Shown here piece after piece: positions 24,107 through 31,446 of a stretch of DNA of 64,000 bases. Position 1 is the first letter of the stretch; every line of letters begins with the position of its first letter. The DNA lies in the NCBI RefSeq assembly GCF_038433135.1, contig NZ_JBCDMV010000001.1, positions 1 through 64,000 of the forward strand, in the 5' to 3' direction. A program made the position numbers and the translations under genes. Source of the stretch: Luteococcus sp038433135 (GTDB taxonomy: Bacteria > Actinomycetota > Actinomycetes > Propionibacteriales > Propionibacteriaceae). The notes under the pieces are model-generated. The model searched no databases, was not told the DNA's origin, and saw only the letters and a program-made list of their open reading frames with translations.

Positions 24107-24670
24107 CTATCTGGTGATGCTCTTCTCTGCCAGTGCAGCCATCTGTGTACGTCTGACCACCAAGTCGATCCACGGCGTAGGGTTCTTCGAGAGATTCAGC
24201 GGCGGGTGCCAAGCACGGATGAGCGCGGTTTCGGTGGCGTTGAGGTCGATGTCTGCGGGGGAGGGCCAGATGACAAGGGTGAGGTTGCGCCGCATCCAGT
24301 CGGTCAGGGCGGCCTCCTGGGCTTTTGTGGCGAGCTTCCACTTGCTGCGCGGGCTCTTCGCGCCACGGGGGACCGGGGTGAGGTGAAGATCGTTCGAGAG
24401 CAGGGCGGCGCAGCTGCGCCGGACGGTCGACCCGCCGGTGGCGCTGGACGCGAAGTGCTGGCGAGTGTCCCGCTTTCGAAGGCTCTTGGAGGCCAGGCCG
24501 ACGTAGACAGGGGCGTCCGGGTCGTGGCCTCCCAGGCCGAGCTGGGTCAGGGCTTTCGGGGAGGCGTGCACTGAGTACAGGCCGGGGAGGTTCGGGGTGC
24601 TTGCCATCGCGTCGGCGATCGCCTTTCCCGGCTGCCGGAGAGCGGCCATGGCAGCATCGACCGCGGGCAT
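24107..24670 (-). CDS. GIY-YIG-like nuclease
   Basis: 187 residues from ATG 24670, overlapping the stop of the gene upstream (TGATG). The order of motifs fits a GIY-YIG domain: GLYSVHAS (first strand), PVYVGLASKSLRKRDTRQHF (second strand and helix with Arg and His), and the late ATETALIRAWHPPLNLSKNP with the metal-binding Glu and the Asn-rich end. The family cuts DNA in repair, recombination, restriction or homing. The context of restriction-like debris and DUF3800 suggests a mobile or defence role. The N-terminal helix of about 25 residues is additional. Confidence 0.68.
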   Translation of the reverse strand: MPAVDAAMAALRQPGKAIADAMASTPNLPGLYSVHASPKALTQLGLGGHDPDAPVYVGLASKSLRKRDTRQHFASSATGGSTVRRSCAALLSNDLHLTPVPRGAKSPRSKWKLATKAQEAALTDWMRRNLTLVIWPSPADIDLNATETALIRAWHPPLNLSKNPTPWIDLVVRRTQMAALAEKSITR

Positions 24671-24831
24671 CACAGGGCCACCTCGGCCAGCTCCTCGACC
24701 ACCTCGTTGTCTGACGAGAGGCGGTCAGGAGGTCGGAGAAGGCTCGCCACCTCCCAGCCCGCGGCGCGCAGCTGGGCGTCGATCAGGTCACGGGCCCGTT
24801 CCTCTGCGTGAAGATTCGCGTCGTCGCTCAT
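24670..24831 (-). CDS. 53-residue fragment resembling the N-terminus of type I restriction HsdR
   Basis: The N-terminal part EERARDLIDAQLRAAGWEV matches the opening helix of HsdR and related DEAD-box restriction subunits, which then normally continue for hundreds of residues. Here the frame ends after DNEVVEELAEVAL, so the nuclease and helicase domains are missing. A TATATT box seven bases before ATG 24831 suggests leaderless expression. Its stop overlaps the GIY-YIG start, so the short form may have been kept as a partner or may be a decayed 5' end joined to another gene. Confidence 0.5.
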   Translation of the reverse strand: MSDDANLHAEERARDLIDAQLRAAGWEVASLLRPPDRLSSDNEVVEELAEVAL

Positions 24832-24838
24832 GACGTGA

Positions 24839-24844
24839 AATATA
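24839..24844 (-). promoter_or_regulatory. -10 box for the HsdR-like/GIY-YIG transcript
   Basis: TATATT on the minus strand, seven bases before ATG 24831; no ribosome site precedes that ATG. Confidence 0.5.
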
Positions 24845-24885
24845 GGGCGGCCCGCAGGTTCTGTGTCCGAGGCTGTGGAAAACAC

Positions 24886-24915
24886 CAGCCCCGCGGGAAG
24901 GAACCCGCGGGGCTG
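24886..24915 (-). terminator. Intrinsic terminator of the ether-lipid-like operon
   Basis: CAGCCCCGCGGG (24886-24897) pairs perfectly with CCCGCGGGGCTG (24904-24915) around a six-base loop. On the minus strand the stem is followed by GTGTTTTCC, a short T tract. It begins 38 bases after the operon's last stop. Confidence 0.85.
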
Positions 24916-24952
24916 TGTGGGGCCTCGCCCGGCTCGGCCGTCAGTGTTTCGT

Positions 24953-26707
24953 TCAGGCGTCGGCGTCGACGGAGTTCGAGCTGATGCCCGGCTTCCCGTC
25001 GTGGACGATCTTGCCCGGGTTCAGGTTCTTGCCCGGGTCGACGCCCTCGAAGAGCTTGCGCTGGATGTGCACGCCGGCCGGGGAGATGTCCTGCGCCATC
25101 CACGGCGAGTGCTCCTCGCCCACACCGTGGTGGTGGCTGACCGTGCCACCGTGGTCCATGAAGGACTGCTGCACCGCGCGCTTCACATGGTCATAGGTGG
25201 CCATGTTGTTCTCCGAGCCATCGGCGACGGCGAAGGTGAAGTACTGGCAGGCGCCCGCGTGGTAGCTGTGCGAGACGTGGCACATGATGAAGCCCTTGTG
25301 CCCGGTCTCGGCAAAGGCCTTCTCCGCGGCCGCCACCGTCTCGTCGTGCATCTCCTTGGTGCGGCTCCACGGGGTTGCCGTCTCCGACACGTCAGCGGGA
25401 ATCCCCATGTTCAGCAGGAAGTCGCGGATGTAGGGGATGTCGTACTTCTTCTGGTCGAACAGGGTGCCGGGGCCCTTGCCGACATTCATGCCGCCCTGGG
25501 CCTTGACGATCTTGTTCACCACGCTCTTGGAATAACGCACGTGGATCGGGCTGCCCTCGAAGCCGACGAAGCTGATGCAGATCTCGTCCAGGTTCCAGCC
25601 CTTGGCCTCCATCACCTTCTGCATCGCCTTGTTGATGTAGTGGCTCTTGGTGCTGGACTTCTTGCCATTGGCCATCGAGAACTGGGTCTCGGCGGCGTCG
25701 GAGACGCGCAACATCATCGGCTTGGCGTCGGAGTGGGCAATCAGCTCGGCGGCCTTCAGACCGGCGTCGTAGGTGGGGTAGAAGTAGGCTTGGATCTCCC
25801 GGGCCTCGGCAATGCGGTGCACCTGCATCCACGCCTGGGTGATGATGCCCAGACGCCCCTCGGAGCCCAGCACCATCTCCCGCACGCTCGGACCCGACGA
25901 GTACGACGGCAGGGCGCGCAGGCTCAACAGCTGGGTGCGCTGCTCGGAGCCCTCAGCAGCCGGCATCACCATCTCCAGACCACGGGTGATGTCCGCGATG
26001 TCGCCGTACTTGTCGGACTGCGAACCGGTGGAGCGGGTCGCGATCCAGCCGCCGACGGTGGACCACATGAAGCTGTCCGGGAAGTGACCCAACGTCCAGC
26101 CCTTGGCGTTGAGCTGCTCCTCCATGTCTGGGCCCAGCGCGCCGGCCTGGATCAGCGCAATCTCGGCGGTCTCGTCGATCTCCAGCACCTGGTTCATCCG
26201 GCCCATGTCACAGCTGACCACCACCCGCTGCTCACCGGGCTGGGCCTCCAGCGCGGCGACGATGTTGGAGCCGCCACCATAGGGGATCAGCACCGCATTG
26301 GCCTTCAGTGCGGCCTCCATCACGGCCCGCACCTCATCGGCATTGCCGGGGTAGACGACGACATCCGGCACCCGGCCCAGGATTCCCCGGCGCACCCGCA
26401 CCAGGTCACGAACACCCTTGCCATAGGCGTGCACGACGCGCATCTCGTCGTCGAGCCGCACATTGGCCTCACCCAGTGCGCCGATCAATTCGCCCTTGAA
26501 CTGGTCGTCGATGATGCTGGCCGGGACGTCGATGTCCGCCAGCCGGGGCTCCTCCAACTCCTTGGCCAGGATGTCCACGCCCAGCCGCTCCATCGCGAAG
26601 GGTGGGAACTTCGGCTTGTCGGCGACGGCATAGGGCTTGTCACCGTCAGCGCCCCAACCCCACCACTTCTGGTATTTGGCCGGGGACTTCGGATGGGACT
26701 TGGTCAC
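24953..26707 (-). CDS. agpS: FAD-linked alkyl-dihydroxyacetonephosphate-synthase-like enzyme
   Basis: 584 residues from GTG 26707 (AGGAG upstream), overlapping the plsC stop by four bases. The N-terminal KYQKWWGWG stretch, the PCMH-type FAD domain (PDVVVYPGNADEVRAVMEAA, IPYGGGSNIV, LGHFPDSFMWSTVGGWIATR) and the C-terminal CHVSHSYHAGACQYFTF, GTVSHHHGVGEEHSPW and GVDPGKNLNPGKI segments are those of AGPS. AGPS replaces the acyl chain of acyl-DHAP with a fatty alcohol to form the ether bond. The His-rich active-site loop is intact. Many actinomycete homologues have no proven ether-lipid role, so the reaction is inferred from the family and the operon. Confidence 0.78.
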   Translation of the reverse strand: MTKSHPKSPAKYQKWWGWGADGDKPYAVADKPKFPPFAMERLGVDILAKELEEPRLADIDVPASIIDDQFKGELIGALGEANVRLDDEMRVVHAYGKGVRDLVRVRRGILGRVPDVVVYPGNADEVRAVMEAALKANAVLIPYGGGSNIVAALEAQPGEQRVVVSCDMGRMNQVLEIDETAEIALIQAGALGPDMEEQLNAKGWTLGHFPDSFMWSTVGGWIATRSTGSQSDKYGDIADITRGLEMVMPAAEGSEQRTQLLSLRALPSYSSGPSVREMVLGSEGRLGIITQAWMQVHRIAEAREIQAYFYPTYDAGLKAAELIAHSDAKPMMLRVSDAAETQFSMANGKKSSTKSHYINKAMQKVMEAKGWNLDEICISFVGFEGSPIHVRYSKSVVNKIVKAQGGMNVGKGPGTLFDQKKYDIPYIRDFLLNMGIPADVSETATPWSRTKEMHDETVAAAEKAFAETGHKGFIMCHVSHSYHAGACQYFTFAVADGSENNMATYDHVKRAVQQSFMDHGGTVSHHHGVGEEHSPWMAQDISPAGVHIQRKLFEGVDPGKNLNPGKIVHDGKPGISSNSVDADA

Positions 26708-27489
26708 TGCTTCTCCTGTGGTTTGGAATCCGTGGTGCGCGCCTTCTCCAAGGCGGCGGTGTGGGCATATTCGGCCAGCGTCTTCATGCCGTAGGCGCGG
26801 GCGGTGGAATCGTGCAGCTCCAGCACCTGGCGGCGCATCCGCTCGTTGAACTGGTGCGCGATCTCCCCGGGGTGCGGGTGCATCGGGGCGCCGATCACGA
26901 CGTGCACGGTTGGCCGGTTCAGTGGCAGTGTCTTCTGCGTCGACGGCCAGGCGGCGTAGGCGCCCACCAGGGCGATCGGCACCGCGGGGACGTTGCGGCT
27001 GATGCACAGCGCGGCGGCGCCGGGCTTGAAGGGGGCCATCGCGCCGGTGCGGGAGCGGGTGCCCTCCGGGAAGAGCAACAAGGGGACACCGTCGGAGAGC
27101 AGATTGCCCGCCAGCCCCTTGCGGCCGCGGGTTCCCTTGCGGTCCACGGGAAAGGCGTTGAAGAACAGCGCGGTGGGGGCGGCCTTCCACCAGGCATCGA
27201 AGAAGTAGTCGGCGGCAGCCCCGGCGGACAGGAATTGCGACAACCGGCGCGGCAGTGAGCCGGTGATCAGCGGTGCGTCGAAGTGGCTGGAGTGGTTGGC
27301 CACCGCGACAAAGGCACCCTCCACGTCGTCCAGGTTCTCCTTGCCGAACACGTGCACGTCCAGTAGCCGCCAGATGGCGGGCTTGAGCAGTAGCAACTGG
27401 GCGCCACTGCGGGTGGCCGCCATCGGCTTGGAGCGATAGCGGGCGCGTTCGCCCCCCGGGAACTTGATCCGGTCGGTGATCGCGTTCAC
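26704..27489 (-). CDS. PlsC-type acyltransferase
   Basis: 261 residues from GTG 27489, overlapping the SDR stop (GTGA). Acyltransferase motif I is NHSSHFD (H-x4-D), motif III is FPEGTRSRTG, and motif IV is VPAVPIALVGAYAAWPS. Such membrane-associated enzymes acylate glycerol-3-phosphate, lysophosphatidate or, in the ether pathway, DHAP. Substrate cannot be decided from sequence, but placement between the SDR and AGPS-like genes argues for a DHAP or alkylglycerol-phosphate acyltransferase role. Confidence 0.85.
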   Translation of the reverse strand: MNAITDRIKFPGGERARYRSKPMAATRSGAQLLLLKPAIWRLLDVHVFGKENLDDVEGAFVAVANHSSHFDAPLITGSLPRRLSQFLSAGAAADYFFDAWWKAAPTALFFNAFPVDRKGTRGRKGLAGNLLSDGVPLLLFPEGTRSRTGAMAPFKPGAAALCISRNVPAVPIALVGAYAAWPSTQKTLPLNRPTVHVVIGAPMHPHPGEIAHQFNERMRRQVLELHDSTARAYGMKTLAEYAHTAALEKARTTDSKPQEKQ

Positions 27490-28262
27490 TTCTTGTGCCT
27501 GCTCGACGACAGCTTTCCGGAGAACCAGCGGATGAAGCCACGCGGGCCGTGGGTTGCCACCCCGATCGCGATCTTCCACTTGGTGGTGGGAATGGAGATC
27601 GGCTTGCCGGCATCCGCATCCTCCAGCGCCTCGCGCACCAGCACGTCGGGATCCACCCAGACGATGCCCGGTAGGTTGTCAGAGCTGATCCCGGCCCTCT
27701 GGTGGAACTCGGTGTGCACCCAGCCCGGGCACAACGCCGTCGCGGTCACCCCGCTGCCCTTCAGCTCGATGTTGAGGGCCTGCGTGAAGCTCAGCACCCA
27801 CGCCTTGATCGCTGAGTAGTTGCCGCTGAAGATCCACGCGCTGGTGGAGGAGACGTTGATGATCCGGCCACTGCCGCGGGCCTTCATCGCGCGGCCGGCG
27901 GCGCCGGAGAGCTGCAGCACCGCAAAGCACATCACGTCCATCGCGCGACGCTGGGTCTCCAACTGCTCCTTGTCCAGCAGCTTGGCATGCAGCCCGAAAC
28001 CGGCATTGTTGACCACCAGATCCAGCACATGCGCCGGATCCTCGATCCAGTCCGCGATCCGGGTCACGTCCTCGGGCCGCGCCAGATCCGCGGTCAGGCA
28101 CTCGACCTGGATGCCGTGCGCTGCGCAGAGTTCGGCGGCGAGGGCGTTCATCCGCGCGGTGTCGCGGGCGACGATGACGATGTCGTCGCCGCGAGCCGCG
28201 AGCGCGCGGACGAAGGCGTTGCCGATGCCCGACGTTCCGCCAGTGACCAGAGCTGTTGCCAT
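27486..28262 (-). CDS. Short-chain dehydrogenase/reductase
   Basis: 258 residues from ATG 28262, with TAAGTT six bases upstream and no ribosome site (leaderless). The classical SDR motifs are all present: TGGTSGIG cofactor loop, NNAG, the catalytic Ser in NVSSTS, and YSAIK with Tyr and Lys. The C-terminal part is longer and basic (KWKIAIGVATHGPRGFIRWF). In eukaryotic ether-lipid synthesis, reduction of acyl/alkyl-DHAP is done by an SDR (Ayr1/DHRS7B type). Being the first gene of the coupled SDR-PlsC-AGPS operon fits that role, but the substrate is not proven. Confidence 0.85.
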   Translation of the reverse strand: MATALVTGGTSGIGNAFVRALAARGDDIVIVARDTARMNALAAELCAAHGIQVECLTADLARPEDVTRIADWIEDPAHVLDLVVNNAGFGLHAKLLDKEQLETQRRAMDVMCFAVLQLSGAAGRAMKARGSGRIINVSSTSAWIFSGNYSAIKAWVLSFTQALNIELKGSGVTATALCPGWVHTEFHQRAGISSDNLPGIVWVDPDVLVREALEDADAGKPISIPTTKWKIAIGVATHGPRGFIRWFSGKLSSSRHKK

Positions 28263-28268
28263 GCCCCA

Positions 28269-28274
28269 AACTTA
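28269..28274 (-). promoter_or_regulatory. -10 box for the leaderless SDR-plsC-agpS operon
   Basis: TAAGTT on the minus strand ends six bases before ATG 28262. Confidence 0.5.
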
Positions 28275-28427
28275 CGGCACTGCGGCAGACGCCGCATTTC
28301 ATGGTGTGGCAGCGGCCGACGCCGATTGCTCCGCCGGGTGGTTCGGCATCTCCCGTAGGCTGTGCGGGTTGACGCTGTCGTCGACGTCTGGCCCTCCCCC
28401 GAGGGCAGCGCACACAAGGAGTCCACC

Positions 28428-29036
28428 ATGTCGCTTCGCCACACCGCCCTGTCACTGACCGCCCTGCTCGCCCTGGCCCCAGTGGCCGCCTGCGGCGGTG
28501 GGGACGCCCCGGCCCCCGCCACCTCCGCACCGGTCGGCACGGCCTCACCTGCCCAGTCCGGTGGCGCCGCGTCCGAGGTATCCGAGCCCGAGGGTGCGAC
28601 GCCGGACCCGAGCGCGGAGGCCAGCGTCGCCGACACCCCCGAGGTTGCGGTGACCGCCGACCCCTCGGCCGAGCCCAGCGGCGCGTCGCCCGCCGCCTCG
28701 TCGGCGGCCAAACTGCCCGCGGGAACCAAGAAGTTCGCCACCGCGAAGCTGCCCGCCACGGTGGGCAAGTACACCGGCAACGACGGCATGTACACCGGCG
28801 GCACCGAGGACGACATGGTGATGATGACGCTCTCCTCCTCCCTGAGCTTCGACAGGGTGGTCGCCAAGCTCTCCGGCAAGACCACCCAGGGGCTTGCCAC
28901 CTGCGGTCAGGCCGAGGGTGTCACCGCCTGCTTCGCCCCGCTCGACGGCGGCGTGCTGTGGCTGAACGGCACGGACCAGACCAAGCTCCCCGAGCTGGCC
29001 AAGCTCACCAACGACGTCTACGCCACCTTCGCCTGA
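28428..29036 (+). CDS. Lipoprotein of unknown function (tandem paralogue 1)
   Basis: 202 residues from ATG 28428 (AAGGAG at 28416-28421). The signal peptide ends in a lipobox (LAPVAAC, Cys22), so it should be anchored to the outer face of the membrane. An Ala/Pro/Ser/Glu linker runs to about residue 95, followed by a small domain starting KKFATAKLPATVGKYTG and ending in a CGQAEGVTACFAPLDGG segment with two cysteines. The next gene encodes a shorter relative with the same pattern. I do not recognise the family. Confidence 0.72.
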   Translation: MSLRHTALSLTALLALAPVAACGGGDAPAPATSAPVGTASPAQSGGAASEVSEPEGATPDPSAEASVADTPEVAVTADPSAEPSGASPAASSAAKLPAGTKKFATAKLPATVGKYTGNDGMYTGGTEDDMVMMTLSSSLSFDRVVAKLSGKTTQGLATCGQAEGVTACFAPLDGGVLWLNGTDQTKLPELAKLTNDVYATFA

Positions 29037-29111
29037 GCCGGTGCTGGCCCTCGCCGGCGGCTAGCGTGGAGATATCCGGCTGTCTCGTCGTTCCAACACA
29101 CTGGAGTTGTC

Positions 29112-29639
29112 ATGAAGCTGCGCCATGCTGCCATCTGGTCCCTCTGCTCGCTGACCCTGTTGAGTGCCTGCGGTGGCGGCGCCAAGCAGCCGACCACGGG
29201 ATCCACGACGGTGGGTGGTGACCAGCCGGCGGCCAGCGCCGGGGCTGGCGGCGCGGGTGGTCAGGGCGGCGTGGATACCGCCGGCCGGAAGAAGGCCGCC
29301 ACGGCCAAGCTGCCGGAGACGATCAAGGGGATGACGGCCAGGAGCCCCAAGGACGACAACACCATCGCCGTCGCCATGTACACCGGCACGGGAGGGACGC
29401 CCAAGGTCTACCTGACCACGTTGAAGCGGATTCCACCGTCGGGCAACGAAGCCTCGATGCTGGAGAAGGTGAAGACCACCGGCGACGTCACCTGCGGCGT
29501 GCTGGCGGCCGGCGACAAGGCTCCCGTCTGCCTGGCGATGCTCGACGGCGGCATGCTCAGCGTCAACGGCGGCGACACCAAGGAGACCACCGACGAGCTG
29601 GCCACCTTCGCCCAGGCGCTGTACGACAGTTTCGCCTGA
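29112..29639 (+). CDS. Lipoprotein of unknown function (tandem paralogue 2)
   Basis: 175 residues. The lipobox is LLSAC (Cys20), followed by a Gly/Ala/Gln linker and the same domain as the previous gene: RKKAATAKLPETIKGMT, a central MYTGTGG, and CGVLAAGDKAPVCLAMLDGG with the paired cysteines. The C-terminus also matches (ELA-x-FAQALYDSFA against KLTNDVYATFA). It lies 75 bases after its paralogue with CTGGAG upstream, so the two may share a transcript or be separately expressed. It ends ten bases from the convergent gntR gene. Function unknown. Confidence 0.7.
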   Translation: MKLRHAAIWSLCSLTLLSACGGGAKQPTTGSTTVGGDQPAASAGAGGAGGQGGVDTAGRKKAATAKLPETIKGMTARSPKDDNTIAVAMYTGTGGTPKVYLTTLKRIPPSGNEASMLEKVKTTGDVTCGVLAAGDKAPVCLAMLDGGMLSVNGGDTKETTDELATFAQALYDSFA

Positions 29640-29649
29640 GTCGCGCGCC

Positions 29650-30390
29650 TCAGCCGCGGCGAAGGGTGTTGTCCATCACATAGCTGTCGCCGCGGTAGGA
29701 GTGTTCCCCGTACTCAAGGGCCATTCCGTTGGCGTCGTGGCTGAGCCACTGCACCGTCAGCACCGCGTCGGCGCGGGTCAGCCCCAGCAGCCGGCGCTCC
29801 CGGGCGGTGGGCAGCCGGGCGGCGATCCGCTGCCGGGCCTCGGCCTTCTCGTGTCCGCGTTCGGCCAGCACCGCGTACAGGCTGCGATCGATGAAGTCGT
29901 CGGCGGCGACGTCGTTGAAGACCGGCGGGAGCCAACTACGCAGCACCACCAGCGGCTGGCCGTCGGAATAGCGAAGCCGCTCCAGGTAGACCAGCGGGGT
30001 GCCCGGCTTCAACCCGAGGGCCTCAGCCGCTCGACGATGGGGGCGCGAACCCTGCAATCGCAACACCTCGGTATGGGGCTTGCGGCCGGCGCCCTTCAAC
30101 TCGTCGAAGAGCGGGGTCAGGGAGTCGCGCTGGCCGACCACCTGGCTGGCGACGTGTGTTCCCACCCCGCGCCGGCGCACCAGCAGGCCCTGCTGCACCA
30201 GCTCGTTGATCGCCTTGCGGATGGTGGGGCGGGACAGGTGCAGCCGCGCCACCAGCGCCAGCTCGTTCTCAAAGGGATCGCCCGGTTTCAGCGAGCCACT
30301 GCGGATGGCCCCCGCCCACTGTTCGGCCAGCTGGTGATAGAGCGGCACGGGGCTGGCGCGGTCCACCACCACGGGGAGGCTGTTGGGCAT
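29650..30390 (-). CDS. GntR-family regulator, HutC/UTRA subfamily
   Basis: 246 residues from ATG 30390; TAGCTT lies six bases upstream and there is no ribosome site (leaderless). The winged helix-turn-helix is PVPLYHQLAEQWAGAIRSG followed by ENELALVARLHLSRPTIRKA, and the UTRA ligand domain follows (PLVYLERLRYSDGQPLVV, EYGEHSYRGDSYVM). It is divergent from the ABC operon at 30466, so it most likely controls that operon and itself in response to the transported sugar or its phosphate. Confidence 0.88.
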   Translation of the reverse strand: MPNSLPVVVDRASPVPLYHQLAEQWAGAIRSGSLKPGDPFENELALVARLHLSRPTIRKAINELVQQGLLVRRRGVGTHVASQVVGQRDSLTPLFDELKGAGRKPHTEVLRLQGSRPHRRAAEALGLKPGTPLVYLERLRYSDGQPLVVLRSWLPPVFNDVAADDFIDRSLYAVLAERGHEKAEARQRIAARLPTARERRLLGLTRADAVLTVQWLSHDANGMALEYGEHSYRGDSYVMDNTLRRG

Positions 30391-30396
30391 GGGGCC

Positions 30397-30402
30397 AAGC
30401 TA
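30397..30402 (-). promoter_or_regulatory. -10 box for leaderless gntR
   Basis: TAGCTT on the minus strand ends six bases before ATG 30390. Confidence 0.5.
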
Positions 30403-30419
30403 CCGTGAGCCAATGTAAG

Positions 30420-30442
30420 GTGACAATGTTGAGCTTTGTCAC
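30420..30442. promoter_or_regulatory. Candidate GntR operator
   Basis: GTGACAA (30420-30426) and TTGTCAC (30436-30442) are perfect inverse halves nine bases apart, located between gntR and the ABC operon and just before its ribosome site. Confidence 0.6.
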
Positions 30443-30465
30443 ATGTCATGTCCGGAGGATCCGTC

Positions 30466-31446
30466 GTGAAGCCCCGCCTGTTGTCATCGCTGGCCGTCGT
30501 CGCCAGCCTCTTGCTCGCCACCGGCTGCTCCGCCACCGGTGGGCGTGCCGCCGCCGAGAAGTCCGCCGCTGCCGGGGGCTGCGCCAGCACCACCATGAAG
30601 GTGACGATGATCACCCATTCCGCGCCCGGCGACGACTTCTGGGATCTGGTGCGCAAGGGTGCCGAGGATGCCGCCAAGAAGGACTGCATCGCGCTGGAGT
30701 ACCAGGCCAGCCCCGAGGGTGCCGAACAGGCCAACCTGGTCAATGCCGCCGTCGACAAGAAGGTTGACGGGATCGCGGTGACGCTGAGCAAGCCCGACCA
30801 GATGTCCGCCGCCGTGAAGGCGGCCGTCAAGGCCGGGATCCCGGTGACCGCGATGAACGGTGGCGTCGACGTCTGGCAGCGCCTGGGCGTGCAGGGCTTC
30901 TTCGGCCAGGAGGACAAGGTGGCCGGCCAGAAGACCGGCGAGAAGCTCAAGACCGACGGCGCGGCAAAGGTGCTGTGCATCCTGCATGAGCAGGGCAATG
31001 TGGGCAACGAGTCGCGCTGTGCCGGCGTGAAGCAGGTGCTGCCGAATACCGAGACCCTCTACGTCACCGGGACCGACATCGCCGACGTCGAGACCAAGAT
31101 CACCGCCAAGCTGCAGCAGGACAAGGAGATCGACACCGTCCTGGGGCTGAAGGCCTCGGTGGCCCTGACCGCCGTCAAGTCGGTGAAGGAGGCCGGCTCC
31201 AACGCCCGGATCGCCACCTTCGACACCAATGCCGAGCTGGTCAAGGCCATCCAGGACGGCAGAATCGCCTTCGCCGTCGACCAGCAGCCCTACCTGCAGG
31301 GCTACCTTGCCGTCGATGCGCTGTGGTTGTACAAGACCAATGGCAACTCGATCGGCGGCGGCACCGCGACGCTGACCGGCCCCGCCTTCATCGACAAGTC
31401 CAATGTGGACGCGGTCGCCAGCTACGCCGCGGCGGGCAAGCGATGA
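30466..31446 (+). CDS. Ribose/fructose-type ABC sugar-binding lipoprotein
   Basis: 326 residues from GTG 30466 (GGAGG at 30454-30458). A lipobox LLLATGC (Cys21) anchors it. The type I periplasmic-binding fold is clear: MITHSAPGDDFWDLVRKGAEDA, NAAVDKKVDGIAVTLSKPD, GIPVTAMNGG, IATFDTNAELVKAI, and AVDQQPYLQGYLAVDAL. The family (RbsB, FrcB, IbpA) binds pentoses, fructose or inositol. It is the first gene of a three-gene operon with permease and ATPase, each overlapping the next by four bases. Confidence 0.88.
   Translation: MKPRLLSSLAVVASLLLATGCSATGGRAAAEKSAAAGGCASTTMKVTMITHSAPGDDFWDLVRKGAEDAAKKDCIALEYQASPEGAEQANLVNAAVDKKVDGIAVTLSKPDQMSAAVKAAVKAGIPVTAMNGGVDVWQRLGVQGFFGQEDKVAGQKTGEKLKTDGAAKVLCILHEQGNVGNESRCAGVKQVLPNTETLYVTGTDIADVETKITAKLQQDKEIDTVLGLKASVALTAVKSVKEAGSNARIATFDTNAELVKAIQDGRIAFAVDQQPYLQGYLAVDALWLYKTNGNSIGGGTATLTGPAFIDKSNVDAVASYAAAGKR

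Noticed and set aside
24863..25103. Attachment site or tRNA remnant at the right edge of the accessory island
   Set aside because: I saw a terminator hairpin there but no direct repeat shared with the left edge near 21.3-21.4 kb.
24863..26794. 643-residue plus-strand ORF opposite agpS
   Set aside because: Antisense shadow; the minus strand carries complete FAD-domain motifs, while this frame has none and no ribosome site.
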